DNA of 64,000 nt from an uncultured Dehalococcoidia bacterium (GCA_958295685.1 OY282365.1:992001-1056000), one strand, 5' to 3'; counted from the first letter of the stretch, positions 1 through 7,775 are shown. Numbers and translations: made by a program. Notes: generated from the sequence alone by a model not told the origin.

Positions 1-2
1 GC

Positions 3-221
3 CTGGAGCGCATCGCGTGGATATCGGGGCAGGGATACGACCGCAAGGTCGTCGTCGCGCACGACATATGCAGCAAGCACCGCCTCGAAAAATACGGCGG
101 CCACGGCTACTCCTACATCCTCGACCACATAGCGCCCAGGATGCTCCACCGAGGCTTCACCCCCGAATCCGTCCACCGCGTCCTCGTCTCCAACCCGGCC
201 GAGGCCCTCACGTTCGCATGA
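3..221 (+). CDS. Phosphotriesterase-family metal-dependent hydrolase, C-terminal part
   Basis: Open from the window edge in frame 3 and ends at TGA 219-221, so only the last 72 residues are present. The segment VVVAHDICSK carries the aspartate that in phosphotriesterase-family TIM barrels is a metal ligand on the last strand, and it is followed by GGHGYSYILDHIAPRM, a small gap, and a closing VLVSNPAEAL, the typical C-terminal order of this family (aspartate strand, G-Y-I-L helix, NP-A-L end). The substrate cannot be told from this fragment: members include lactonases, phosphotriesterases and proteins of unknown substrate. Its stop codon overlaps the ATG of the next small reading frame (ATGA), suggesting co-translation. 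Family assignment is good; function is open. Confidence 0.75.
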   Translation: MERIAWISGQGYDRKVVVAHDICSKHRLEKYGGHGYSYILDHIAPRMLHRGFTPESVHRVLVSNPAEALTFA

Positions 222-301
222 AGCTCCACCCCCGCGTCGTGGTCTGGGCAATAATCCTGACGGTCTTCGTAATAGTCGCGGCTCTGTCCCTGAATGACTA
301 A
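218..301 (+). CDS. 27-residue predicted single-span membrane peptide
   Basis: A very short reading frame that begins in the ATGA overlap with the preceding hydrolase and ends at TAA 299-301. After a short basic start (MKLHPR) it is one hydrophobic stretch, VVVWAIILTVFVIVAAL, ending SLND, which looks like a single N-in membrane helix. No family is recognised. The overlap would allow translational coupling to the hydrolase. It may equally be an untranslated tail, because a peptide of this size has little coding evidence; the clean basic-hydrophobic-polar pattern is the only support. Confidence 0.4.
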   Translation: MKLHPRVVVWAIILTVFVIVAALSLND

Positions 302-335
302 CGCCTGGATAACTGACCACTCGCCACTGACCACT

Positions 336-355
336 CGCCGCGCCCGGGCGCGGCG
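336..355. terminator. 20-bp perfect GC palindrome, terminator-like
   Basis: A self-complementary stretch with a CCCGGG centre lies between the stop of the 27-residue frame and the ilvE promoter. It is followed by TTGTCATT, which is only a weak T-run, so it may terminate upstream transcription poorly or be bidirectional. Just before it the sequence CTGACCACTCGC occurs twice (315-342 region). Confidence 0.45.
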
Positions 356-384
356 TTGTCATTCCGATAGGGTGCGATTATAAT
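356..384 (+). promoter_or_regulatory. Sigma70-type promoter of ilvE
   Basis: TTGTCA (356-361), 17-bp spacer, TATAAT (379-384, perfect -10). Predicted start of transcription is near 391, leaving a leader of about 26 bases that holds a GGAG Shine-Dalgarno before the ATG at 417. Confidence 0.75.
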
Positions 385-416
385 CTCGCCAGTATCCACC
401 TGAGGAGCCGGAGACG

Positions 417-1346
417 ATGCCCGAAGCCCTCGCCTTCTTTCGCGGAAAGATCGTGCCCCTCGAGGATGCGAGGGTGAGCATCACCACCCACGCCCTCCAC
501 TACGGCACGGCCGTCTTCGAGGGCATCCGCGGCAACTGGAACGAGGAGCAGCGGAAGCTGTACGTCTTCCGTATGCGCGAGCACTACGAGCGGCTCCTCC
601 AGGGCTGCAAGATGATGCTGATGGACATCCCATACTCGGTGGACGACCTGTGCGGCATCACCATCGAGCTCCTTCAGAGCTGCGCCTACCGCCAGGACCT
701 CTACATCCGACCGATCGTCTACAAGAGCGAGGAGCTCGTGGCCAACCTGAAGCTCCACGAGCTTGAGAGCGACTTCTCGCTGGTCACGGTCCCGTTCGGA
801 AACTATATCGAGGCGGACGGAGCCATACGCTGCCGCACCTCCTCCTGGCGGCGGATCGACGACACGGCCATCCCACCCAGGGTCAAGATATCGGGCCACT
901 ACGTGAACAGCATCCTGGCAAAGACGGAGGCGACCCTCGCCGGCTATGACGAGGCCATCATGCTCAACCAGGACGGGAACGTCTCCGAAGGCTCCGGCGA
1001 GAACCTCTTCCTGGTCGCGGACGGCGCGATCCACACCCCACTGGTATCCGAGAACAACCTCAAGGGCATCACCAAGGACTCGGTGACGAAGATCGCCGCT
1101 AGGGAGATGGGGCTGGGCATCGTCGAAAGGAGCATCCGGCGCAGCGAGCTCTACCTGGCCGACGAGGTCTTCCTGACCGGGACGGCGGCTCACATAACAC
1201 CCGTCGGCGAACTCGACAACCGACCGATAGGGTCGGGAGACCAGGGCCCAGTCACCTCCAGGCTCCGAGACTACTACCTGGACATCATCAAGGGCGGCAA
1301 TCCGGACTACCTCGACTGGTGCGCCGAGGTCCCCATGGAGGCATAG
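417..1346 (+). CDS. ilvE: Branched-chain amino acid aminotransferase
   Basis: Encodes 309 residues, normal length for the fold-type IV PLP enzymes that move the amino group between glutamate and the 2-oxo acids of Leu, Ile and Val; cytoplasmic. The N-terminal FFRGKIVPLEDARVSITTHA and HYGTAVFEGIR are hallmark segments, and K157 in VKISGHYVNS is the expected PLP-binding lysine. SEGSGENLFLV and the C-terminal DEVFLTGTAAHITPV complete the cofactor pocket. D-amino acid transaminases and 4-amino-4-deoxychorismate lyases share the fold, but the YGTAVFEGIR segment and length favour IlvE. It has its own strong promoter and no biosynthetic neighbours, so it is probably a stand-alone unit. Confidence 0.93.
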   Translation: MPEALAFFRGKIVPLEDARVSITTHALHYGTAVFEGIRGNWNEEQRKLYVFRMREHYERLLQGCKMMLMDIPYSVDDLCGITIELLQSCAYRQDLYIRPIVYKSEELVANLKLHELESDFSLVTVPFGNYIEADGAIRCRTSSWRRIDDTAIPPRVKISGHYVNSILAKTEATLAGYDEAIMLNQDGNVSEGSGENLFLVADGAIHTPLVSENNLKGITKDSVTKIAAREMGLGIVERSIRRSELYLADEVFLTGTAAHITPVGELDNRPIGSGDQGPVTSRLRDYYLDIIKGGNPDYLDWCAEVPMEA

Positions 1347-1369
1347 CGGGACACCCCACCCGGTCACAG

Positions 1370-1810
1370 ATGTTCACGTTCGCGGCCGACTACTTCATAA
1401 TGGTCACGGTTGCCAGCGTGGGGGCGATCCAGTTCGCGGCTGCCCACGCAGGACTTAGAGGACTCCTGTTCGTCGGGCGCGCGTCCCTCGCCAGGGGGCT
1501 GGGCGTCGTCCTGATCATAGTGGGAATATCCCTCTTCTTCGGAACCGCGGAACGCAACCTGAACGACTACGAGGGCGGCCTGGACGCCAACGCCCAGGCC
1601 ATCTTCTTCTTCCTGGGAGTGCTGGCCGGATTCGGCGTCACCGCGCTCGTGTCCACCCTGCTGAACCTGCGCATGACGGGACGGGACGGAGCTCCGACCG
1701 GAGGCTTGGACTCGCTCAGAGACTCGAACTTCGCCGCGGCGCTGGCGCGGAGCCTCGGCTACTGGACAAGGAATTGGCGAACGCAGACGAGACGATATTT
1801 CTCTGGATAA
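1370..1810 (+). CDS. Small integral membrane protein, unknown function
   Basis: 146 residues from the ATG at 1370, which follows ilvE by 23 bases. Hydrophobic segments lie near residues 8-30 (YFIMVTVASVGAIQFAAAH), 40-56 (GLGVVLIIVGISLFFG) and 75-98 (AIFFFLGVLAGFGVTALV), giving about three spans; the C-terminal 40 residues are polar and basic. The end overlaps the start of the PAP2 phosphatase gene by about 37 bases, so the two are probably co-translated, and the protein may work with that lipid phosphatase. No family is recognised. An earlier in-frame ATG inside ilvE (1319) is unlikely. Confidence 0.7.
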   Translation: MFTFAADYFIMVTVASVGAIQFAAAHAGLRGLLFVGRASLARGLGVVLIIVGISLFFGTAERNLNDYEGGLDANAQAIFFFLGVLAGFGVTALVSTLLNLRMTGRDGAPTGGLDSLRDSNFAAALARSLGYWTRNWRTQTRRYFSG

Positions 1811-2364
1811 ACGGACTCGTGGGCAGGGCCGCGCCCATAGACGAGACCGTTCGATTCCTGAGCAGCGACTACCTGGCCCCGGTTAGCCTCGGCCTGGTGC
1901 TCGTCGGGATGTGGTTCACCGGTGAAGGGCAGCTGGAAAGGCAGCGCCGCCAGATCGGGCTATACATCGCGCTCGCCGCCATGGGTCTGTCGAGCCTGAC
2001 GGTCCTGATCATAAACTCGTTCTACTTCAGGCCCCGCCCATTCGACGGCATCGAGAACCACGAAGTGGCGCTGCTCTTCTATCGACCGACGGACTCGTCC
2101 TTCCCCTCCAACTCTGCGGCGGCGGCGTTCGGCATAGCCGCCGGGGTATGGGGCGTGAACCGCCCTCTGGGTACCGCGCTGCTGGTCGTCTCCGGCCTGT
2201 TCGCCCTCTCTCGCGTCTACGCGGGCGTCCACTACCCCTCGGACGTCGTCGCAGGCGCGCTGATCGGGTGTGCGGTCGCCTTCCTCGTGTTCAGGGTCAG
2301 GTCACTGCTCGGACCGATCCCGGAGTGGACATTGAAAGCGGCTAGGATCCTCTGTTTAGCCTAG
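1774..2364 (+). CDS. PAP2-superfamily membrane phosphatase
   Basis: 196 residues starting at TTG 1774 (an AAGGA lies immediately upstream, unusually close; a GTG at about residue 16 is an alternative). The PAP2 order is visible: FYFRPRPF for motif 1 (KxxxxxxRP-like), SSFPSNSAAAAFG for motif 2, and SRVYAGVHYPSDVVAG for motif 3 with the nucleophilic histidine and its aspartate. About five or six membrane spans. Family members dephosphorylate undecaprenyl diphosphate, phosphatidate or similar lipids at the outer face of the membrane. Oddity: motif 2 normally reads PSGH or PSxH, and its histidine, the general acid, is serine here, so activity may be changed or lost. Overlaps the preceding membrane protein gene. 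Confidence 0.85.
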   Translation: MANADETIFLWINGLVGRAAPIDETVRFLSSDYLAPVSLGLVLVGMWFTGEGQLERQRRQIGLYIALAAMGLSSLTVLIINSFYFRPRPFDGIENHEVALLFYRPTDSSFPSNSAAAAFGIAAGVWGVNRPLGTALLVVSGLFALSRVYAGVHYPSDVVAGALIGCAVAFLVFRVRSLLGPIPEWTLKAARILCLA

Positions 2365-2451
2365 AACCTCCACCGGTTACTTCGTAAACTGGAGTGGTCA
2401 CGAGTCGCCGCACGGTGGTCCCGGACGCCATGCAGCAGTGGAGGCCACTCG

Positions 2452-3861
2452 ATGGAACACAGACCCGCGCCTGATGAGGTCCCGGCCCCCACGACGGGCG
2501 AAGCCGTCTACGCCAGCACGCTGACGAAGCCCATAGTCGATCTGCTGGAGAACGGGCTGGACATAGAAGCCCTGACACGCTTCATACGGCTGCGCCCGCC
2601 GGACCAGGCCGACGTCCTCGACCACCTAACGCCGGAGACCCTCAGACTGCTGCTCGATCTCCTCCCTCACGAGGCGGTCGGGGCTATAGTCGAAGACCTC
2701 GAACCCGAAGCCGCCGTAACGATGTCCCTGGCGATGCCCGCCCACCGCCTGCCGTTCGTCCTCGACGAGACCAGCCCCGAAGTGGCGGCCGACGTGCTCA
2801 GGGCGCTCCCGCGCGAGGTCTCGGCGCAGGCCCTGGGAGGCATGAGCAGGTCCGCAGAGGTGTCTCCACTGCTGGGCTACGAGGACGATGCCGCGGGGGG
2901 CCTGATGACCCCGGACTTCGTCGCGCTCTACGACGACATGTCGATCGAGCAGGCAACCGCGTTCGTCAGGAGGTGGGCCAGAGACCTCGCCCCGCAGGAC
3001 ATATCCTACCTGTTCGTCGTCGATAGAAGGGGGGCGCTGAGCGGCGGGATGAGCCTCGCCGAGCTGGTGCTGGCGCAGCCCCATCAGCATGTCTCCCTGC
3101 TGATGCAGCGTGACATATTCTCGGTCGGCACCGAGACGGACCAGGAGGAATGCGCCAGGCTCATGGAGCGCTACAACCTGCAGAGCATGCCGGTCGTGGA
3201 CAAGGCGGGGGCGCTCGTGGGCGTGCTGAAGATGGAGGACATGCTCAGCGTGCTTCAGGATGAGGCCACCGAGGACATGTACCGCATGATCGGCGTGTAC
3301 GAAGAGGAGAAGGCTCTGGGCCCGTTCTGGCGCTCCGTGCGTGGCAGACTGCCGTGGCTGATCGTCAATCTGGCCACGGCGGTGCTCGCCGGACTCGTGG
3401 TGATCCTCTTCGAGTCCACGCTCCAGCGCGCGGTGATACTCGCGGCGTTCCTGCCCATCGTCGCCGGGCAGGCCGGGATCGCCGGAACCCAGACGCTTAC
3501 GGTGGTCGTCAGGTCGATCGCGCTCGGCGAAGTCACCGGCGCCAACACCTCCCGCCTGATCCTCAAGGAGATCAGTCTGGGAGTGGTCCACGGGCTGGCG
3601 ATAGCGGTCCTGGTGGGCGCCGTTGCCCTGGCCTGGACGGGGAGCGGCTACCTCGGACTGGTCGTGGCGGCGGCCATGCTGCTGAACCTCGTGGTCTCAG
3701 GCGTGAGCGGGGTATTGGTCCCCCTGGGATTCAAGGCCTTGAGGGTGGACCCGGCGCTCTCGTCGGCGGTGGCAGTGACGGCCACGACGGACATAGTGGG
3801 CTTCCTGGTCTATCTGGGACTGGCCTGGGCCGCAATAGAGCCGATCTCACGGACCCTGTGA
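2452..3861 (+). CDS. mgtE: MgtE-type magnesium transporter
   Basis: 469 residues, usual for MgtE. Order: an N-terminal superhelical MgtE domain (about 20-135, with LLLDLLPHEAVGAIVEDLEPEAA), two CBS domains (about 138-260, including DAAGGLMTPDFVAL and VLKMEDMLSVL), a connecting helix, and a C-terminal pore domain with five spans (about 295-465, including FLPIVAGQAGIAGTQTLTV, where small residues line the ion path). Known MgtE channels close when Mg2+ binds between the N and CBS domains. A GGAG Shine-Dalgarno sits about eight bases before the ATG. Only 87 bases separate it from the PAP2 gene, too few for an M-box riboswitch. Confidence 0.95.
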   Translation: MEHRPAPDEVPAPTTGEAVYASTLTKPIVDLLENGLDIEALTRFIRLRPPDQADVLDHLTPETLRLLLDLLPHEAVGAIVEDLEPEAAVTMSLAMPAHRLPFVLDETSPEVAADVLRALPREVSAQALGGMSRSAEVSPLLGYEDDAAGGLMTPDFVALYDDMSIEQATAFVRRWARDLAPQDISYLFVVDRRGALSGGMSLAELVLAQPHQHVSLLMQRDIFSVGTETDQEECARLMERYNLQSMPVVDKAGALVGVLKMEDMLSVLQDEATEDMYRMIGVYEEEKALGPFWRSVRGRLPWLIVNLATAVLAGLVVILFESTLQRAVILAAFLPIVAGQAGIAGTQTLTVVVRSIALGEVTGANTSRLILKEISLGVVHGLAIAVLVGAVALAWTGSGYLGLVVAAAMLLNLVVSGVSGVLVPLGFKALRVDPALSSAVAVTATTDIVGFLVYLGLAWAAIEPISRTL

Positions 3862-3864
3862 AGA

Positions 3865-3883
3865 CGGGACTCTCCCAGTCCCG
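3865..3883. terminator. Inverted repeat after mgtE
   Basis: CGGGACT, five-base loop CTCCC, AGTCCCG. It starts three bases after the mgtE stop. There is no following T-run, so it is a possible 3'-end stabiliser or a weak terminator. Confidence 0.4.
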
Positions 3884-3900
3884 CGCGCCGCTGATTGAGA

Positions 3901-3906
3901 TATAAT
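3901..3906 (+). promoter_or_regulatory. -10 box (TATAAT) of the methyltransferase gene
   Basis: Perfect TATAAT 33 bases before the chosen ATG at 3940. The position 17 bp upstream (GTCCCG, 3878-3883) is a poor -35 and lies in the inverted repeat arm, so the promoter may need an activator. Confidence 0.45.
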
Positions 3907-3939
3907 CGGCTCAACAAAGACTGAGCGATGGAGGAACCG

Positions 3940-4920
3940 ATGACGGCTCGAAACATGGTCGACCGTTTGAAGGCAGGCGAAGCGCTTTTGATGGACGGCG
4001 GCACCGGCTCTGAGCTGCAGCGCAGAGGGGTGGACGTTCTGAAGGGCGCGACATCCATGCTGAAGGCGTGGTCGGCCACGTCTAACATCGAGAACGCCGA
4101 CGTGGTGCGTCAGGTACATCAGGATTACCTTCGCGTGGGCGCGGACATAATCATCAGCAACAACTTCTGGACCACTCCGTCCGCGATGGAGCGCATCGGG
4201 CTGCGTGACCGCTGGAAGGACTATGCGAAGGCCGCTGCCGATAACGCGGTCGAGGCACGGGCCGCAGGGAACCCCGATGCCTACGTCGCAGGCGGCATCG
4301 CCGCCCCGACTCTGCACGTCCGAACCGGCGAGGATGCTCCGGACGTCGAGCTGATGGGGGCCGATGCCTTCCGCGAGGAGTACACTGAGCACGCGGAGCT
4401 GCTCGCGGAGGCGGGCACGGACGTGATCCTCGCGGAGTACGTCGGCTTCATCGCCGACTGCGTTGCCGCGGTAGACGCCTGCGCGGAGGCCGGCCTGCCG
4501 GTCCTCCTCGGGGTCAGACACCTCCATCCGGACGGCACGATGCAGTTCGGCGAGAGCCTCGAAGACCTGGCCGCCGCTCTGAGGGGGCGCCCCGTGGACG
4601 CGGCGCTGATCATGTGCAGCAACCCGGAGGCGGCGTCGGCCGGGCTCCCGATACTGGCGAACGCTTTCGACGGTCCGGTGGGCATCTACCCGAACATCGG
4701 ATACAACCCGACTGGACCGCTGGCGAACAAGCCCAACCTCACCAATCAGCTCCCGAGCGCAGGGCCGGACATTCTGCAGACGGAGAGCTACCCTCCCTCG
4801 CGGCTCGCGGAGCTCGCCGGCGAGTGGAAGGAGATGGGCGCCCAGATCATCGGCGGCTGCTGCGCAGCGGGGCCCGAGCACATCATGGCCATGCGGCCCG
4901 TGGTCAAGGGAGACCGGTAG
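3940..4920 (+). CDS. Homocysteine S-methyltransferase-domain protein (BHMT/MetH-N-like)
   Basis: 326 residues. The ATG at 3940 is chosen because the earlier ATG at 3928 is itself part of the Shine-Dalgarno ATGGAGGA. The pattern is that of the zinc-dependent homocysteine methyltransferase barrel: LLMDGGTGSELQRRGV at the start, ALIMCSNPEAA carrying the first zinc cysteine, and GGCCAAGPEHIMAM at the C terminus with the paired zinc cysteines. Such proteins transfer a methyl group to a thiol, usually homocysteine from betaine, S-methylmethionine or a related donor. There is no cobalamin or folate domain, so it is not a whole MetH. The donor is unknown. No methionine genes flank it. Confidence 0.87.
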   Translation: MTARNMVDRLKAGEALLMDGGTGSELQRRGVDVLKGATSMLKAWSATSNIENADVVRQVHQDYLRVGADIIISNNFWTTPSAMERIGLRDRWKDYAKAAADNAVEARAAGNPDAYVAGGIAAPTLHVRTGEDAPDVELMGADAFREEYTEHAELLAEAGTDVILAEYVGFIADCVAAVDACAEAGLPVLLGVRHLHPDGTMQFGESLEDLAAALRGRPVDAALIMCSNPEAASAGLPILANAFDGPVGIYPNIGYNPTGPLANKPNLTNQLPSAGPDILQTESYPPSRLAELAGEWKEMGAQIIGGCCAAGPEHIMAMRPVVKGDR

Positions 4921-4939
4921 CCCCAAGTCCCCACCTCCG

Positions 4940-5719
4940 TCATTCCCCGCGTTCGCGGGGGTCCGTCCCGCAGTCGGTGCATTCCACGTCACTGGCTGGC
5001 TCATTCCCCGCGTCCGCGGGGTCCATGCCCGGCGGGGCGCGCCTTTGCGCTCCAGGAAGCGGTTCGCTGCGCCGCTCGGCCGGATCAGGCGGTGGATCTT
5101 GGGTAGCCTCGGCCTCCCACCATCGCGCGCCGAGCATCAGCCGCGCGATGCGGCCCGACAACGAGGCGGCGTAGTTCAGCACGTGGAGCGACAGAATGCC
5201 GAGCAGGATGCCGAACGGCGCCACGAGCAGCGACTCGCCCAGGGTATCGACCGTCCAGGGACCGACGGGTATGGCCGCGGCGAGGTGTACGACCGGAGCC
5301 GCTGCTAAGGCAACGCTCGTACCCAGCAGGGCCGCCGTGAGAAGGAGTGAGGCGAGACCCAGCGGGAGCTTTGCCAGTAGAAAGAACATCCCCGTCCATA
5401 TCGACGGGTCCGCCGCCCGTCCGACGAGCCTTCTCCACGCGGGCCCCCCGGGGTCGACCGGCAAGAGTGGAGGGACCTTCTCGTGGAGGAGTCTGATCGC
5501 CAGCTCCCGCTCCAGGCGCATGAGCGCCCAGGCCGCCAGGTGCACCAGCAGCAGGATCGGTATTCCGACGAGGGTGAGGATCAGGGCAAAGCCGGCCGCC
5601 AGCCCGACGGTCAGGAAGAGGAAGTAGGCCAGCCCCAGCGGGAAGGCCAGCAGCAGATAGACGAGGTTCAGATAGGTCTGAAGCCGGACGAGAACGCGCG
5701 GAGCGGCGAGTATCTCCAT
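4940..5719 (-). CDS. Membrane sensor-domain protein (PF13796-like)
   Basis: 259 residues. Residues 10-75 (PLGLAYFLFLTVGLAAGFAL, then GIPILLLVHLAAWALMRLER) match the four-helix 'putative sensor' domain that usually precedes histidine kinases, and a second hydrophobic pair occupies about 95-170. Here the domain stands alone with no kinase. The start ATG overlaps the pgi stop (TGATG), so it is translationally coupled to pgi. The last 45 residues are polar and are encoded by GC-hairpin repeat DNA (4945-5021), which suggests the original stop was lost or the tail was extended by repeat insertion. Signal and partner are unknown. Confidence 0.65.
   Translation of the reverse strand: MEILAAPRVLVRLQTYLNLVYLLLAFPLGLAYFLFLTVGLAAGFALILTLVGIPILLLVHLAAWALMRLERELAIRLLHEKVPPLLPVDPGGPAWRRLVGRAADPSIWTGMFFLLAKLPLGLASLLLTAALLGTSVALAAAPVVHLAAAIPVGPWTVDTLGESLLVAPFGILLGILSLHVLNYAASLSGRIARLMLGARWWEAEATQDPPPDPAERRSEPLPGAQRRAPPGMDPADAGNEPASDVECTDCGTDPRERGE
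4945..5021. repeat. Two GC hairpin repeats (CATTCCCCGCG...CGCGGGG)
   Basis: Two copies of an inverted repeat, CCCCGCG-TT-CGCGGGG at 4945-4960 and CCCCGCG-TC-CGCGGGG at 5006-5021, each preceded by CATT. They lie between the convergent ends of the methyltransferase gene and the sensor-domain gene, and they fall inside the last codons of the latter. They resemble REP-type intergenic palindromes and could end transcription from both sides. Confidence 0.6.
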
Positions 5720-7326
5720 CAGAGAGCGGAGAGCACCCGATCCAGGTCGACTCTGGCCGTGCGGCGGCCCAGGGATTTCAGGGAGCGAAGGTCTCCGATC
5801 GCCTGCGCTGCCGCAACCGCGCCGAAGGTGAAGGGCCGCCCCGGAATCTCCACGTCCCTCTCGGCCTCCGAGGTAATCTGAAGGAACAGGCCCGATTCCG
5901 GCCCTCCCTTGTGAAGCTGCCCTGTGGAGTGCAGGTATTGAGGGCCGTAGCCGGCCGTGGTCGCTATGTTGCGCTCCTCCATGGCCCGGCGTCTCAGGGC
6001 CGCGAGGGCGCGCTCCGTCTCGCGCGTCCTGGAGACGAAGGCCAGTATCGACAGATAGTCACCCGCCTTCGATTGGCTGAGGAGGTCTTCGAAAGACCCC
6101 TCCGGCTCCATCTCAGGCAGCCTACCGCGCCGGACGAAGTCATTCACAACGGCGGCCGTGTCCTTCTTCGTGCTCTCTACGTTGGGCTGTGTGAACGGGT
6201 GCACACCCAGGAGGGCACAGGCCACGGCTGCCGCGAATTGCCAGCGAAAGATTTCGGCGCCCAGGTCGTGCTTGTCCCGCAGGGCCAGACGCAGGACGGG
6301 GTGCCCGGCCTCCTCCAGATCCCGAAGCGCTCCGTCGAGGCCGTCGTTATCGCCGCCGTCCACCCTGAGGTGGACGAACAGCCGGTCACCGCCGTAGCGC
6401 TCGGGCGGCAGGATGGGTTCGTCGATTATCGGGATGATCCCCTTCCCGTCCTTGCCCGTACTCTCGGCGATCAGCTGCTCCACCCAGGGACCGAAGCCGC
6501 GCACCGAGGGCGAGGTGACCAGGGTCATCTTGTCGCGGCCCTGTTCAGCCATTGCGGCCATGACCGCCCCGAGGTAGGCGCCCTGGTTCTCCCGAGCGGG
6601 GCCGTCTCTCAGGCAGGCCCGTCTCATGCCTTCCGCCCTGGCAAGCATCTCTCTCAGGTCGACGCCGGTGAACGCCGCCGGGGCGAGTCCGAAGCAGGTG
6701 AGCGCCGAGAAACGGCCTCCGACGTCGTGTGGACTCGTGAAGACACGTCGGAAGTTCTGCTCGCGCGCCAGCTCGTCCAGAGGCGTGCCCTCGTCCGTGA
6801 TCGCCGCGAAGCTGGCGCCTGTCGACGGCCCCGGCCCGCGCGCGGCGGCCAGGCCCTCGAAGAAGTCATACAGCAGGCGGGTCTCGAGCGTCGTGCCCGA
6901 CTTGGACGCCACGAGGAACAGGGTTCGGCTGGGCTCCACTGCGGCCGCGGCGGAGGAGACGGCCCCTGGGAGGGTCGAGTCGAGCAGGATCAGTTCGGGG
7001 AAGCCGTCTCCGGCTCCGAAGGCGCGCCGGAAGACCTCCGCGCCGAGGCTGCTGCCTCCCATCCCGAGCAGCGCCACGCGCCGGAACCCTGCGTCCCGCA
7101 CCTCGGCGGCAAATGCCTCGTAGTCGGAGACTTGCCCGCGCACGCCGCCTGCCGGAGCGAGCCAGCCCAGACGGTCCGATATGCTCTCCGGGCCGACGGC
7201 CCACACTGTGTGGTCTCCGCGCTGGATGCGGCCGATCACGCCGCGGTCATCGAGCGCGGCTAGGGTTGATTCGACCGCTCCCATGCCCGAGGACACGGGC
7301 GCTATCTCGTCGAACTCGTGTGACAC
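5719..7326 (-). CDS. pgi: Glucose-6-phosphate isomerase (Tal-Pgi type)
   Basis: 535 residues from GTG 7326 (an ATG 14 codons later is an alternative). Two SIS subdomains can be followed: LLGMGGSSLGAEVFRRAF, VASKSGTTLETR (sugar-phosphate loop), TSPHDVGGRFSALTCFGL, and the C-terminal GPQYLHSTGQLHKGGP with the active-site lysine region. It converts glucose-6-phosphate and fructose-6-phosphate in glycolysis or gluconeogenesis. The GGRFSAL and HSTGQLHKGGP segments resemble the isomerase half of the fused transaldolase-isomerases found in Chloroflexota and Cyanobacteria, but the transaldolase half is absent. The gene precedes the sensor-domain gene with TGATG overlap. Repeat element A lies upstream. 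Confidence 0.9.
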   Translation of the reverse strand: MSHEFDEIAPVSSGMGAVESTLAALDDRGVIGRIQRGDHTVWAVGPESISDRLGWLAPAGGVRGQVSDYEAFAAEVRDAGFRRVALLGMGGSSLGAEVFRRAFGAGDGFPELILLDSTLPGAVSSAAAAVEPSRTLFLVASKSGTTLETRLLYDFFEGLAAARGPGPSTGASFAAITDEGTPLDELAREQNFRRVFTSPHDVGGRFSALTCFGLAPAAFTGVDLREMLARAEGMRRACLRDGPARENQGAYLGAVMAAMAEQGRDKMTLVTSPSVRGFGPWVEQLIAESTGKDGKGIIPIIDEPILPPERYGGDRLFVHLRVDGGDNDGLDGALRDLEEAGHPVLRLALRDKHDLGAEIFRWQFAAAVACALLGVHPFTQPNVESTKKDTAAVVNDFVRRGRLPEMEPEGSFEDLLSQSKAGDYLSILAFVSRTRETERALAALRRRAMEERNIATTAGYGPQYLHSTGQLHKGGPESGLFLQITSEAERDVEIPGRPFTFGAVAAAQAIGDLRSLKSLGRRTARVDLDRVLSAL

Positions 7327-7481
7327 GTCAGCCCCAAATCGCCCGTCCGGTTGACCGGGGCGCCGCTCCGGTCCCCAGCGCCGGCAGCCTCCGGGGATCG
7401 GAGGCTCCGGGAATTTTTCGCGTAAGTGTCAGATTTTGCGGGCTTCTCCCGTAGCTGAGTCGTAGCTGAGAGGGCTGCTTT

Positions 7482-7578
7482 TTTGTCCGACACTTTCTGA
7501 CAGTTATCCGACACTAATCTGACAGTTATCCGACACTAATCTGACAGTTATCTGACACTAATCTGACACTTTCTGACA
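7482..7578 (-). repeat. Tandem array of nine 10-11 bp units, TGTC(A/G)GATnAn
   Basis: Nine head-to-tail units: TGTCAGAAAG, TGTCAGATTAG, TGTCAGATAAC, TGTCAGATTAG, TGTCGGATAAC, TGTCAGATTAG, TGTCGGATAAC, TGTCAGAAAG, TGTCGGACAAA. The period is one turn of DNA, so all units face the same side of the helix. The local signature is TGTC-R-GAT. Array B instead favours TGTCACAT, D TGTCGCAT and C TGTNCC. Confidence 0.85.
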
Positions 7579-7630
7579 GTCGCTTCAGGAGTCCTGCGGG
7601 CTGGTTTGTGGAGATGGGCAGCTGTGTCAT
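7526..7630 (-). CDS. Putative leaderless 34-codon frame of element A
   Basis: Starts at the ATG placed at the predicted transcription start (7630) with no room for a Shine-Dalgarno. It begins MTQLPISTNQPAG, shares MTQ with the same frames in copies B and D, and runs into the repeat array, where it ends at TAA. The frame is short and differs between copies (34, 23 and 14 codons in A, B and D), so it is probably a remnant or a regulatory leader rather than a working protein. Confidence 0.25.
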   Translation of the reverse strand: MTQLPISTNQPAGLLKRLSESVRLVSDNCQISVG

Positions 7631-7636
7631 GGGCAT

Positions 7637-7665
7637 ACTCTAGCACAGCGGTTCGGTGTCGTCAA
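7637..7665 (-). promoter_or_regulatory. Promoter of element A
   Basis: On the minus strand TTGACG (7665-7660), 17-bp spacer, TAGAGT (7642-7637). The spacer end CCGAACCGCTGTGC is identical in copies A, B and D. An ATG begins six bases after the -10 box, where transcription should start. Confidence 0.7.
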
Positions 7666-7775
7666 GGATTGTCTGAATCAGGATTCTCAGGATTGGAGGA
7701 TTGGCAGGATTGGGGACCAAATCCCCCCACGACACCGCCTACTAATCTGGGACAGGTTCCATGACCTCGAGCGGT

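Larger units (their letters stand above)
7401..7757 (-). repeat. Dispersed repeat-array element, copy A
   Basis: About 357 bp in the gap between pgi and the giant surface gene, read on the minus strand. Order: a conserved end CTGTCCCAGATT-like (7757 side), a run of AATCCT units, a sigma70 promoter, an ATG six bases after the -10, about 50 bases of leader, an 11-bp repeat array, CAGCTACGA (occurring twice), one inverted repeat unit (TGTCAGAT on plus, 7427-7434) and a conserved TTCCCGGAGCCTC end. Copies B (27.1 kb), C (43.6 kb) and D (56.7 kb) share this order. No protein family is encoded. Together with its array it accounts for nearly all of the pgi upstream gap. Confidence 0.75.

Noticed and set aside
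302..416. tRNA or small RNA gene in intergenic gaps
   Set aside because: I inspected the larger gaps for cloverleaf or known RNA patterns and found only palindromes and promoters.
2365..2451. Mg2+ riboswitch before mgtE
   Set aside because: The gap is only 87 bases and shows no M-box stems.
5911..7263. 450-codon plus-strand frame opposite pgi
   Set aside because: Shadow in GC-rich DNA; pgi on the other strand has clear family motifs throughout.
7482..7578. CRISPR array
   Set aside because: Units are 10-11 bp without spacers; no cas genes in the window.
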